Source: Ameyamaea chiangmaiensis
GTDB lineage: Bacteria > Pseudomonadota > Alphaproteobacteria > Acetobacterales > Acetobacteraceae
DNA: 64,000 nt
NCBI RefSeq assembly: GCF_025995235.1
Contig: NZ_BAPT01000040.1
Location: 186,001-250,000 of the forward strand
Direction: 5' to 3'
Numbering within the stretch: the first letter of the stretch is position 1; the number at the start of each line of letters is the position of its first letter. The notes beneath the pieces were generated by a model, which was not told the DNA's origin, did not search any database, and was given only the letters and a program-made list of their open reading frames with translations. Shown in pieces: positions 34,976-43,159 of the stretch. A program made the translations under genes and the position numbers.

Positions 34976-35671
34976 ATGACTTTCTCGATCGCCGCGCGGT
35001 GTCAGCGCACCGGTCAGTTCGCGGTTGCCGTCTCGTCGTCCTCTCCTGCCGTGGCCGCCCGCTGCGCCCATGCCCGTGCCGGCGTGGGCGCGGTCCTGAG
35101 CCAGAACGTCACCGATCCGCGTCTGGGCGCCCGGACGCTCGACCTTCTGGAACGCGGCGCGACGGCGGAGGAGGCGTGCGCGATCGTGATGCGCGGCGCG
35201 GGGGCGCCGGCGTTCCGACAGTTGCTGGTCGTCGACCGGCACGGTGGCGTCGCGCAATGGTCGGGGGAACGCTCGCTCGGCATCAATGCATCCGCCCGTG
35301 GTCCGGGTGTCGTCGCGGCGGGCAACATGCTGGCGTCCCCCGCCGTTCCCGACGCGATGGTGATGGCGTTCGCGAACGCAGACCCGGCGGATGAACTGGG
35401 CGCGCGCGTGCTCGGCGCGATGCGTGCCGGGCTGGCTGCCGGCGGAGAAGCCGGTCCCGTGCATTCCGCCGGACTGGTGGTCGTAGCGACGGAAGCATGG
35501 CCCATCGCCGATCTTCGGGTAGACTGGACGGAGGGAAATCCGATCGATGCCTTGTCGGGGCTGTGGGATCTCTGGGCGCCCCAGATGCACGATTACGTCA
35601 CCCGGGCCCTGAACCCCGATGCCGCGCCTTCGTATGGTGTGCCCGGTGATCCGGGCGGGGAACCCGGATGA
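34976..35671 (+). CDS. DUF1028 protein, Ntn-hydrolase-like
   Basis: A 231-residue member of the DUF1028 family. The N-terminus MTFSIAARCQRTGQFAVAVS places Thr at position 2, the location of an N-terminal nucleophile after Met removal, in keeping with the Ntn-hydrolase-type fold described for the family. Conserved features: ARAGVGAVLSQNVTDPRLG and GNMLASPAV. AAGGA (34965-34969) lies 6 bases before ATG 34976. Its stop overlaps the MFS start. Enzymatic activity has not been established to my knowledge; an amide-cleaving role on the permease's substrate is a guess. Confidence 0.85.
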   Translation: MTFSIAARCQRTGQFAVAVSSSSPAVAARCAHARAGVGAVLSQNVTDPRLGARTLDLLERGATAEEACAIVMRGAGAPAFRQLLVVDRHGGVAQWSGERSLGINASARGPGVVAAGNMLASPAVPDAMVMAFANADPADELGARVLGAMRAGLAAGGEAGPVHSAGLVVVATEAWPIADLRVDWTEGNPIDALSGLWDLWAPQMHDYVTRALNPDAAPSYGVPGDPGGEPG

Positions 35672-36873
35672 CGGCACGTCCGTCGCTGCGCGGCGATCCC
35701 GCCCTGCGCGCCCTTGCAAGACTGGCGGTCTGCGTCTTCCTGACGTTCATGACGATCGGGATGCCCCTGCCGGTGCTGCCGCTGTACGTTCATGACGCGC
35801 TCGGCTTCGGTAATCTGGTGGTGGGCAGCGTGATCGGGATCTCGTTCCTGGCCACTGTTCTGACGCGCGGACTGGCAGGGCGCGAAGCGGATCAGACCGG
35901 CGCGCGGCGTGTCATGCTGCGTGGCATGGTCCTGTGCGCGGTCTCTGGGGCGACGATGCTGGCCGCGGGGCTTTTGCCTCTGGGCGGCCATGGGCGGCTG
36001 GCGGTCCTGCTGGTCGGGCGGCTTATTCTGGGACTGGGCGAGAGCCAGTTGATCGTCGCGATGCTCGGCTGGGGCATCGCGCTGGTGGGCAGTGCGCGCT
36101 CGTCGATCGTTCTGGCGTGGTGCGGCATGGCCATGTACGGCTCGGTCGCGGCGTCCGCGCCTGTGGGCTTCTGGCTCTACCACCATGGCGGGCTGGCGCT
36201 GGTCGGGGCTGTCGCGGCGCTGCTGCCGTTGATGTCCATCGCGCTGGCATGGCCCGTCCGGGGCGTGCCGCCGGTGCGCGGCGAACGCCAGTCGTTTTTC
36301 AGCGTCGTTCTGCGGATCTGGCAGCCGGGTGCGGTCGTGATGCTGCAGGGCGTGGGCTATGCCGCGATCGGTGCCTTCATCGCGCTTGATTTCTCAGACC
36401 ACCACTGGCCGGGCACGGGCATCGCCCTGTCCTTTTTCGGCATCGGCTTCGTGATCGTCCGACTTTTCGCCGGACACACGCCGACGCTCTATGGTGGTTT
36501 TCGCGTCGCCATCGTGTCGTTGACGGTGGAGACGCTGGGGCAGGCGACACTGTTCCTGGCCCCCGATGCCATCGTGGCACTCGTGGGTACGGCGCTGACC
36601 GGGGCGGGGTGCTCGATGGTGTTTCCATCGATGGGCGTCGTGGTGGTTCAACACACTCCGGCCCATATACGGTCGACGGCTCTGGGCGCGGTGGCGGCCT
36701 TTCAGGACATCGCCTATGGCCTCACAGGCCCGGTGACAGGGCTTGTGGCGACGTCGTTCGGGTATCCGGCGGTCTTTGCCGCCGGTTGCGTATGCGCGGC
36801 GACGGGACTGGTGATCGTCTTGGCGATCAGCGCCGGTGGTCTGGGGTGGGGGCGTCCGGGGGAGGCGGCGTAG
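35668..36873 (+). CDS. MFS transporter (YhhS/YfcJ-like)
   Basis: A 401-residue, 12-helix major facilitator. The loop 2-3 motif (LAGREADQTGARRVML) and the motif-C-like RLILGLGESQLIVAMLGWG fit drug/sugar exporters such as the YhhS family. PSMGVVVVQHTPAHIRSTALG is also typical of that group. ATG 35668 overlaps the DUF1028 stop (ATGA), so it belongs to the NCS1-DUF1028-MFS operon. Direction and substrate are unknown; export of a product is plausible since import is covered by the NCS1 permease. Confidence 0.87.
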   Translation: MTARPSLRGDPALRALARLAVCVFLTFMTIGMPLPVLPLYVHDALGFGNLVVGSVIGISFLATVLTRGLAGREADQTGARRVMLRGMVLCAVSGATMLAAGLLPLGGHGRLAVLLVGRLILGLGESQLIVAMLGWGIALVGSARSSIVLAWCGMAMYGSVAASAPVGFWLYHHGGLALVGAVAALLPLMSIALAWPVRGVPPVRGERQSFFSVVLRIWQPGAVVMLQGVGYAAIGAFIALDFSDHHWPGTGIALSFFGIGFVIVRLFAGHTPTLYGGFRVAIVSLTVETLGQATLFLAPDAIVALVGTALTGAGCSMVFPSMGVVVVQHTPAHIRSTALGAVAAFQDIAYGLTGPVTGLVATSFGYPAVFAAGCVCAATGLVIVLAISAGGLGWGRPGEAA

Positions 36874-36880
36874 GGTCCCC

Positions 36881-36896
36881 CTCCCGCGAACGGGAG
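36881..36896. terminator. Hairpin between convergent MFS gene and xfp
   Basis: CTCCCG (36881-36886), loop CGAA, CGGGAG (36891-36896), extended by further G-C pairs with a bulge. It lies in the 35-base gap between the two stop codons. No T-tract is present on either strand. Confidence 0.45.
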
Positions 36897-36908
36897 GAGG
36901 GAGTCCGG

Positions 36909-39293
36909 TTACGACCAGCGCCAGTCTTCGATTTCCGGCAGATCGCGCCCGTGTTTCGTGATGAACGTCACATGGTCGATCAGCTTGTCGTTGATCGCCT
37001 GCTGAGCATATGCCGCACGGCTCTGGAGCCCGGGCACGTGCTTGATCACGTTCGAGACGATATGGAAGCGGTCGAGGTTGTTGCGTACCACCATGTCGAA
37101 CGGCGTGGTGGTCGAGCCCTCTTCCCGGAAGCCGTGGACATGGAAGTTGCGGCTGTTCGAGCGCTTGTAGATCAGCTTGTGAATCAGCTGCGGATAGCCG
37201 TGATAGGCAAAGATCACCGGCTTGTCGGTGGTGAACAACGCATCGAACGTGGCGTCCTCCAGCCCATGGGGATGCTGTTGCTTCGATTGCAGCGTCAGCA
37301 GATCGACGACGTTGATGAAGCGCACCTTGAGGTCGGGCACGTGCTCGCGCAGCAGCTTGACCGCCGCGAGCGCCTCGACCGTCGGCACGTCACCGGCGCA
37401 GGCGATGACCACGTCGGGTTCGGACTCCTTGTCGTTGCTCGCCCACTCCCAGATCCCGATGCCCTGCTCGCAGTGTTTGATCGCCGCGTCCATGTCCAGC
37501 CACTGAAGCTCCGGCTGCTTGCCGGCCACGATGACGTTGATGCGGTCGTAGCTGCGCAGGCAGTGATCGGCGACCCACAGCAGGGTATTGGCGTCCGGTG
37601 GCAGATACACCCGCGTCACGTCGGCCTTCTTGTTCAGCACATGATCGATGAAGCCGGGGTCCTGATGGCTGAACCCGTTATGGTCCTGCCGCCAGACATG
37701 CGACGTCAGCAGGTAGTTGAGCGAGGCGATCGGACGGCGCCACGGCACTTCCTTCGCGGTCTTCAGCCATTTTGCATGCTGATTGACCATGGAATCCACG
37801 ATGTGGATAAACGCTTCGTAGCACGACAGGAAGCCATGGCGGCCGGTCAGCAGATAGCCCTCGAGCCATCCCTGGCAGGTGTGCTCGCTCAGGATCTCCA
37901 TCACGCGGCCACCTTCGCCCAGATGGTCGTCGTAATCGACCGTCTCGGCTTCCCAGGCACGAGGGGTTGCGTCCAGTACGGCATTGAGGCGGTTGGAGTT
38001 GTTCTCGTCCGGCGCGAGCACACGGAAATTCCGGTGCTTTTCCGAATTCTTCATCACGTCGCGCAGATACGTGCCCAACACGCGCGTGGCTTCGCCGATC
38101 GTGCGGCCCGGCGCTTCGACCGCGACGGCATAGTCCTGAAAGTCGGGCAGATTGAGAGGACGTTTGAGAATTCCGCCGTTGGTGTGCGGATTGTCGCTCA
38201 TGCGTCGCGCACCCGTCGGCGCCAGTGCCGCGATATCGGCGTGCAGACGTCCCTCCTGGTCGAACAGGTCTTCGGGGTGATAGCTGCGCAGCCATTCCTC
38301 AAGAAGCTGGAGATGGCCAGGCGCCGTCAGGTCAGAGAACGGCACCTGATGCGCACGCCAGTAGCCTTCGGTGCGCAGGCCGTCGACCGTCTTCGGGCCC
38401 GTCCAGCCCTTGGGGCTGCGCAGGACGATCATCGGCCATGTCGGACGGGTGGTATCGCCGTCTTCGCGAGCGGCCTTCTGGATCGACGCTATACGATCGA
38501 ACGCTACGTCCATCGCGGCCGCCATCTTCTGATGCATCACGTCGGGCTCGTGCCCTTCGACGAACAGGGGCTCATACCCATAGCCACGCAGCAGGGCGGC
38601 CAGTTCGGGCTGCGGGATACGGGCCAGCACGGTCGGGTTGGCGATCTTGTAGCCATTGAGGTGCAGGATCGGCAGAACCGCGCCGTCATGGCGGGGATCG
38701 AGAAACTTGTTGCTGTGCCATGACGTCGCCAGCGGCCCGGTCTCGGCCTCGCCGTCGCCGATGACGCAACCCACGACCAGATCGGGGTTGTCCAGGGCCG
38801 CGCCATAGGCGTGAGACAGCGAATACCCCAGTTCGCCCCCTTCATGAATCGAACCCGGCGTGGTCGCGGCGGCGTGGCTCGGAATGCCGCGCGGAAAGGA
38901 AAACTGTTTGAACAGCTTGCCGATCCCGGATTCGTCCTGCGTGATCTCGGGAAAATATTCCGTGTAGGTACCTTCGAGGTACGTACTCGCGACCACGCCG
39001 GGCGCGCCGTGGCCCGGCCCGGCGATGAAGATCACGTCCGTGTCGCGTGCGCGGATGATGCGGTTGAGGTGCAGATAGACGAAATTCAGTCCCGGCGTGG
39101 TGCCCCAGTGTCCCAGCAGCCGAGGCTTGGTGTGCTCCAGACGCAGCGGCTCACGCAGCAGCGGATTGCCCATCAGATAGATCTGGCCGACCGAGAGGTA
39201 GTTCGCCGCATGCCACCAGCGGTTGAACGCCCGGACGTCGTCCGCGGAAAGCGGTTGTGCCTCCAGGGCCTTGTCGGCAACGGGTTGGCTCAT
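36909..39293 (-). CDS. xfp: Xylulose-5-phosphate/fructose-6-phosphate phosphoketolase
   Basis: A 794-residue, TPP-dependent enzyme splitting xylulose-5-P or fructose-6-P with phosphate into acetyl phosphate plus glyceraldehyde-3-P or erythrose-4-P. Signatures: HWGTTPGLNFVYLHLNRII, IAGPGHGAPGVVASTYLEG, SLSHAYGAALDNPDLVVGCV and GDGEAETGPLATSWHSNKF. The start MSQPVADKALEA at 39293 has GAAGGAG six bases upstream; an in-frame ATG just before it is part of that ribosome site. It follows ackA with a 44-base gap and forms one operon with it: acetyl phosphate made here is converted by AckA to acetate and ATP. Confidence 0.96.
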   Translation of the reverse strand: MSQPVADKALEAQPLSADDVRAFNRWWHAANYLSVGQIYLMGNPLLREPLRLEHTKPRLLGHWGTTPGLNFVYLHLNRIIRARDTDVIFIAGPGHGAPGVVASTYLEGTYTEYFPEITQDESGIGKLFKQFSFPRGIPSHAAATTPGSIHEGGELGYSLSHAYGAALDNPDLVVGCVIGDGEAETGPLATSWHSNKFLDPRHDGAVLPILHLNGYKIANPTVLARIPQPELAALLRGYGYEPLFVEGHEPDVMHQKMAAAMDVAFDRIASIQKAAREDGDTTRPTWPMIVLRSPKGWTGPKTVDGLRTEGYWRAHQVPFSDLTAPGHLQLLEEWLRSYHPEDLFDQEGRLHADIAALAPTGARRMSDNPHTNGGILKRPLNLPDFQDYAVAVEAPGRTIGEATRVLGTYLRDVMKNSEKHRNFRVLAPDENNSNRLNAVLDATPRAWEAETVDYDDHLGEGGRVMEILSEHTCQGWLEGYLLTGRHGFLSCYEAFIHIVDSMVNQHAKWLKTAKEVPWRRPIASLNYLLTSHVWRQDHNGFSHQDPGFIDHVLNKKADVTRVYLPPDANTLLWVADHCLRSYDRINVIVAGKQPELQWLDMDAAIKHCEQGIGIWEWASNDKESEPDVVIACAGDVPTVEALAAVKLLREHVPDLKVRFINVVDLLTLQSKQQHPHGLEDATFDALFTTDKPVIFAYHGYPQLIHKLIYKRSNSRNFHVHGFREEGSTTTPFDMVVRNNLDRFHIVSNVIKHVPGLQSRAAYAQQAINDKLIDHVTFITKHGRDLPEIEDWRWS

Positions 39294-39337
39294 CTCAAGC
39301 TCCTTCATGAAATGCGTCTGGGCCGCGCGTGTCGCGC

Positions 39338-40540
39338 TCAGCCGATCTGCTGCAGAACGCAGCGGCGAATGACGTCTTCCTCGTCGGCCGGTTCGACGCG
39401 CACCTGCACGGCGCTGTCGGCGGCGCTGATCGTGGGCGCGCTCCGGTCGTTCGCCTGCGTGTCGAGGCGAACGCCCAGCCAGCCCAATGCCGCGCACAGA
39501 CGCGCGCGCACATAAGGGGTATGTTCGCCGACCCCGGCGGTAAAGACCAGACCATCGAGGCCATCAAGAGCGGACACCAGCCCCGCGACCTCTCGTGCGA
39601 GACGATAGATATACAGGTCGAGCGCCTGCATCACAGGCGGATCATCTCGGTGGGCCAGAAGATCGCGCATGTCGGCCGACCGCCCTGAGACGCCCAGCAG
39701 CCCCGATTCGTGATACAGAAGGTGCTGCAGCCGATCGTGATCATAGCCCAGCGCCTGGGCCAGATAGAGCGTGACGCCCGGGTCCAGATGCCCGCAGCGC
39801 GTGCCCATGACCAGACCGTCGAGCACCGAGAAACCCATGGTCGTGTCGATGCTTTTCCCGTCACGGAGCGCGCACAGACTGGCGCCGCTGCCCAGATGGG
39901 CGACAATCGTGCGTCCTTTGGCCAGTGCGGGCGCGATGTCCGACAGGCGCCGCGCGATATGCTCGTAGGACAGGCCGTGAAACCCGTATCGCCGCACACC
40001 CTGATCGGTGATCGTGCGCGGCAGGGCGAGGCGCTGCGCCACGTCGGGCATGTGCGCGTGAAAGGCCGTGTCGAAACACGCGACCTGCCTCAACTGTGGC
40101 CGGTGGTCACGCAGGGCCCGCACCGGTGCAAGGGAGGCCGGCTGGTGAAGGGGAGCAAGCGGCGTCAGAGTATCGAGCGCCGCAAGCACCTGATCCGTGA
40201 TGACACAGGGGGCCGTGAACCGCTCTCCACCATGGACGACGCGGTGCCCGGCGCCCAGCAGGGGCGTGTCGCCCATGAACGTGTCCAGCCAGTCCATCAC
40301 GGCCTTGATGCCCGGCATGGAGCCCCGATCGGCATCCCCGTCGTCCTGGGCCGACTGCTGTGCGATCGTTTTCCCGTCGCGGTCGTAGGCGACGAAGCCA
40401 GGCCGCGCGCCGCCGATTTCGACCTCGCCGCGTGCGAGTGGGCGTGCTTCGGGGCCGGCCGGATACACGGCGAATTTGACGCTCGACGAACCGGCGTTCA
40501 GTGCCAGAACAGCGCCGGCCTCGGCTGAGTACGGTGGCAT
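39338..40540 (-). CDS. ackA: Acetate kinase
   Basis: A 400-residue ASKHA-fold enzyme interconverting acetyl phosphate + ADP and acetate + ATP. Motifs: LALNAGSSSVKF, GHRVVHGGERF, CFDTAFHAHMP, YGFHGLSYEHI, VAHLGSGASLCA and FTAGVGEHTPYVRARL. ATG 40540 is taken as the start by alignment with the family; ATG 40576 would add 12 residues. No phosphotransacetylase lies beside it, so the pair ackA-xfp looks dedicated to phosphoketolase-derived acetyl phosphate. An FNR-like site lies 61 bases upstream. Confidence 0.95.
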   Translation of the reverse strand: MPPYSAEAGAVLALNAGSSSVKFAVYPAGPEARPLARGEVEIGGARPGFVAYDRDGKTIAQQSAQDDGDADRGSMPGIKAVMDWLDTFMGDTPLLGAGHRVVHGGERFTAPCVITDQVLAALDTLTPLAPLHQPASLAPVRALRDHRPQLRQVACFDTAFHAHMPDVAQRLALPRTITDQGVRRYGFHGLSYEHIARRLSDIAPALAKGRTIVAHLGSGASLCALRDGKSIDTTMGFSVLDGLVMGTRCGHLDPGVTLYLAQALGYDHDRLQHLLYHESGLLGVSGRSADMRDLLAHRDDPPVMQALDLYIYRLAREVAGLVSALDGLDGLVFTAGVGEHTPYVRARLCAALGWLGVRLDTQANDRSAPTISAADSAVQVRVEPADEEDVIRRCVLQQIG

Positions 40541-40571
40541 CGGGGTATCACGGCTCCCTCTGTGAACGCCC

Positions 40572-40614
40572 ACCATAGAGCCGTCCGGTCGGCGTGCGCG
40601 TTGACCAAAATCAA
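40572..40614 (-). promoter_or_regulatory. FNR-like box and promoter of ackA-xfp
   Basis: TTGACCAAAATCAA (40601-40614) matches the FNR/ANR consensus TTGAT-N4-ATCAA with one mismatch. On the minus strand TATGGT (40577 to 40572) is a -10 candidate centred about 33 bases from the box centre, close to the class II activator geometry (about -41.5 from the start), which would put transcription start near 40566, 26 bases before ATG 40540. The site could also act on the divergent nitroreductase gene. Confidence 0.55.
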
Positions 40615-40735
40615 GCGCCGTGTGATCTGGACAGAGGCCCGGAGGGCGACATGGCGCCGGATAGGCCCCGGCTTTTGCTGCCGCACGGTATCATGCCTGT
40701 CGTCTGTCTGCCCATGAGAGAAAGAGGTTCCGTCC

Positions 40736-41332
40736 ATGACCAACGCTCCCGAGCGCGCCACCGCACCCTCCGTCAACCGGCTGTTCGTCGACCGCTGGTC
40801 GCCGCGCGCATTCGCCCCCGATACGTTGGATGCGCAGACACTGCTGGGTTTTCTCGAGGCCGGGCGTTGGGCCCCGTCGGCTTACAACTCGCAGCCGTGG
40901 CGCTTTTTCTACGCCCTGCGCGGCACGCCGGCATGGTCGTCGTTTCTGTCGTGGCTGATTCCGTTCAACCAGTCATGGGCCGGCAACGCCGCCGCGCTGG
41001 TGTTCGTCGCCTCGCGCAACACGATGGTGCCGCCCGAAGCCACCGACCCTGTCGATGCGCCCACCCATGCCTACGACACGGGGGCCGCAGCGGTGCAGGT
41101 GATGCTCCAGGCGACGCACGAGGGCTGGGCCGCGCATGCGATGAGCGGCATCGATGCCGCTGCGGCGCATGCCGGCCTGAAACTTGGGGCGGACGTCACG
41201 GTGCTCACCGCGATTGCAATCGGCAAGCAGGGCGACAAGGGAACCCTCCCGGAGTATCTGCAGGGCCGGGAAGCACCGTCCGACCGCCTGCCGCTCGAGC
41301 AGGTCGCCTTTGAAGGCGGCGCACCCGCCTGA
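40736..41332 (+). CDS. Nitroreductase-family FMN oxidoreductase
   Basis: A 198-residue flavoprotein of the nitroreductase family. The N-terminal FMN-binding RWSPRAFAP (R-x-S-x-R-x-F), the RWAPSAYNSQPWRFF motif, a central GAAAVQVMLQATHEGWAAH helix and the C-terminal AIAIGKQGDK are recognisable. These enzymes reduce nitro-aromatics or quinones with NAD(P)H; the true substrate is unknown. ATG 40736 has AAGAGG about 8 bases upstream. It is divergent from ackA-xfp and shares the 195-base gap with the FNR-like box. Confidence 0.9.
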   Translation: MTNAPERATAPSVNRLFVDRWSPRAFAPDTLDAQTLLGFLEAGRWAPSAYNSQPWRFFYALRGTPAWSSFLSWLIPFNQSWAGNAAALVFVASRNTMVPPEATDPVDAPTHAYDTGAAAVQVMLQATHEGWAAHAMSGIDAAAAHAGLKLGADVTVLTAIAIGKQGDKGTLPEYLQGREAPSDRLPLEQVAFEGGAPA

Positions 41333-41350
41333 TCAGGTCGTCCGGTCGGG

Positions 41351-41374
41351 CCCCGCTGTCTTTCGTCAGCGGGG
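41351..41374 (+). terminator. Hairpin after the nitroreductase gene
   Basis: CCCCGCTG (41351-41358) pairs with CAGCGGGG (41367-41374) around an 8-base loop, 18 bases after the nitroreductase stop. An A-rich tract rather than a T-tract follows on the plus strand, so it may serve mainly as an RNA 3'-end stabiliser. Confidence 0.5.
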
Positions 41375-41379
41375 ATGAG

Positions 41380-41406
41380 AAAAAAACGGAGCGCCAGAGC
41401 GCTCCG
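41380..41406 (-). terminator. Rho-independent terminator of the YidB-like gene
   Basis: On the minus strand CGGAGCGC-TCTG-GCGCTCCG (41406 to 41387) is a perfect 8-bp hairpin followed directly by seven T residues (41386 to 41380). It starts 11 bases after the YidB-like stop codon and is a textbook intrinsic terminator. Confidence 0.9.
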
Positions 41407-41416
41407 TGTGATCGGA

Positions 41417-41773
41417 TCAGACTTCCTCGTGCCGTTTCGCCATCCGTCGGACGGCCTTGGGCAACACTTCCTGAAGCGTCGTCACGACTGCGTTCTCGGT
41501 CAGGCCTGTTTCATGCGCGAAATGGTCGATGGCGCTTTTCGGCAGCAGGGCCCGTACCGTGTCCTCGGTGGTGATCTCTGTGCTGTCGGATGTGGACCAG
41601 CTTTTCACCTCCTGCTCCAGACCGGCCGTGCGGGCGTGTTCGTGGAAAGGTTCGTGCCCGACGCCGTGGAGGTATTCATGCAGCGACGATGTCAGGCCGG
41701 ACTGGTCGTATTGCGCGCCGGTCACGAAGTCGCCGATGTGCTTGGCGGATTTCAGGGGGCTGGGAGTGGACAT
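41417..41773 (-). CDS. YidB/DUF937-family protein
   Basis: A 118-residue protein whose C-terminal half (ITTEDTVRALLPKSAIDHFA, then ETGLTENAVVTTLQEVLPKA) matches the YidB helical domain; the N-terminal part is His/Ser-rich and variable. The function of the family is not known. AAGGAG lies 10 bases before ATG 41773. It forms a single-gene unit ending in a strong terminator at 41380-41406. Confidence 0.8.
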   Translation of the reverse strand: MSTPSPLKSAKHIGDFVTGAQYDQSGLTSSLHEYLHGVGHEPFHEHARTAGLEQEVKSWSTSDSTEITTEDTVRALLPKSAIDHFAHETGLTENAVVTTLQEVLPKAVRRMAKRHEEV

Positions 41774-41893
41774 GGTAATGCGCTCCTTGATTCGTTGACG
41801 ATGTGAGACCCAAACGCGGAGGCTCCGTTCGGGTTGCGATCGCCGCCCTGCACTCTGCGGGAGCCAGCCTTTCTGCTTCTTCGCGCGATCGGA

Positions 41894-43036
41894 TCAGCGC
41901 CGGATCAGGATGTAGTTGATCGTCAGATCGATATCGAAGTGATCGCCCTTCATGTCGGGCGGCACCGGCGGCAATTGTGCGTTGCGGAACATGCCGGTCG
42001 TGGCGGCATCGAGTGAATAGGAACCGGACTGCCCGGTCAGGCGCACCGCCTTTACGTGGCCGCTGCGGTCGAGAACCACATGCACCGACGACGGCCCGTC
42101 CTCGCCGTTTCGCGCGGCGTCCTCGGGATAGTACATATGTGAGCGTATCCAGCGGTCGATCTCGCCCTCATAGTCCTCGCTGACGCCCCGGATGGTGGTG
42201 CGCGTCGAGTAGGGCGCGTTGATCTGACCATCCTTGACCAGCGGTCCGACGGACAGATCGATCGGCGCGCCGGCCCCGCCGGACCGCCCGCGCCGTGCCC
42301 GTGGCGGCGCGGGGGCCTGATCGAACGACAGGTCCATGGGCGAATCGAACGGCGATGTGTGCCGCGGACGGGTCGACACCGGGCGCCGGGTCACATGCGT
42401 GGGCTTGGTGTTGGGCGCCTTCGCCTTGCCCGACGGCGCGGGCGCCGGCGTGACCGGTGTGGTGGGCGCCGTGGGTGTCGGCAGTTCGGCCGAGCGTTCG
42501 GTCGGGAGAGGTGGCGCGGCCGGGGTCTCGGGCGTCGGAGCGGCGGGCGAGGGCGTCGACTCCGCGCTCTGGGCATCCTGCGTGTTGTTGCTGGCCTGTT
42601 TGTCGGTCTGGGCCGAGTCGCCGCCGGCTTGATCGGTCGACTGCGGGCCAGCCAGGCCGCTGCGGGACGGGGGCGCGGTGAACATCATTTCGACCGGCTG
42701 GGCGTCGGGCGCGTATTGGCTGCCCTGCTGCTTGTGGTGTGCCGCCGCCATGAGCGCCGCCGCGAGCAGGGCACTGTGCAGGATCGTCGATCCTACCAGA
42801 ACGGACGAGATCCCGGGATCTTCCAGCGTTTGCGGACGGATAAGCGGGATCGTCGCGCCCTTGACGCGCCGATAGAACGGCGGCTGCGCGACGGGCACCG
42901 GGCGCAGGCCCTCCCGCCGATTGTCGTCGGGTGCGGGACGGGGCGCGCGGGGGTCCTGAGCGGCGCTGGGAGGCGCGTAGAGAAGCGGCTCCCGCGCGAT
43001 GTCGGGTCGCATGATCGGCTTGCGTCTCGCCATCAT
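41894..43036 (-). CDS. TonB-family energy transducer-like protein
   Basis: A protein of about 380 residues with a basic N-terminal cytoplasmic stretch, one membrane segment near residues 76-98 (SSVLVGSTILHSALLAAALM), a long Pro/Ala/Thr-rich periplasmic linker and a C-terminal TonB-like domain (RWIRSHMYYPEDAARNGEDG, SSVHVVLDRSGHVKAVRLTG). It would couple the proton-motive force to outer-membrane receptors or act in another envelope role. No exbB or exbD gene is adjacent, and the cytoplasmic extension of about 75 residues is longer than usual. Start is uncertain between ATG 43036, 43033 and 43012. Confidence 0.8.
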   Translation of the reverse strand: MMARRKPIMRPDIAREPLLYAPPSAAQDPRAPRPAPDDNRREGLRPVPVAQPPFYRRVKGATIPLIRPQTLEDPGISSVLVGSTILHSALLAAALMAAAHHKQQGSQYAPDAQPVEMMFTAPPSRSGLAGPQSTDQAGGDSAQTDKQASNNTQDAQSAESTPSPAAPTPETPAAPPLPTERSAELPTPTAPTTPVTPAPAPSGKAKAPNTKPTHVTRRPVSTRPRHTSPFDSPMDLSFDQAPAPPRARRGRSGGAGAPIDLSVGPLVKDGQINAPYSTRTTIRGVSEDYEGEIDRWIRSHMYYPEDAARNGEDGPSSVHVVLDRSGHVKAVRLTGQSGSYSLDAATTGMFRNAQLPPVPPDMKGDHFDIDLTINYILIRR

Positions 43037-43159
43037 CAGGGGCCGGGAGTCTCCGGGTGCTCGCCAGCGGCGAAATTCGCGATGCCACACTGTGCGGCAC
43101 GACCTTGGGGGCGTCAATCGTGTCGGTCGTCTTACGTCCGGCAACACGTTCTACGACAA

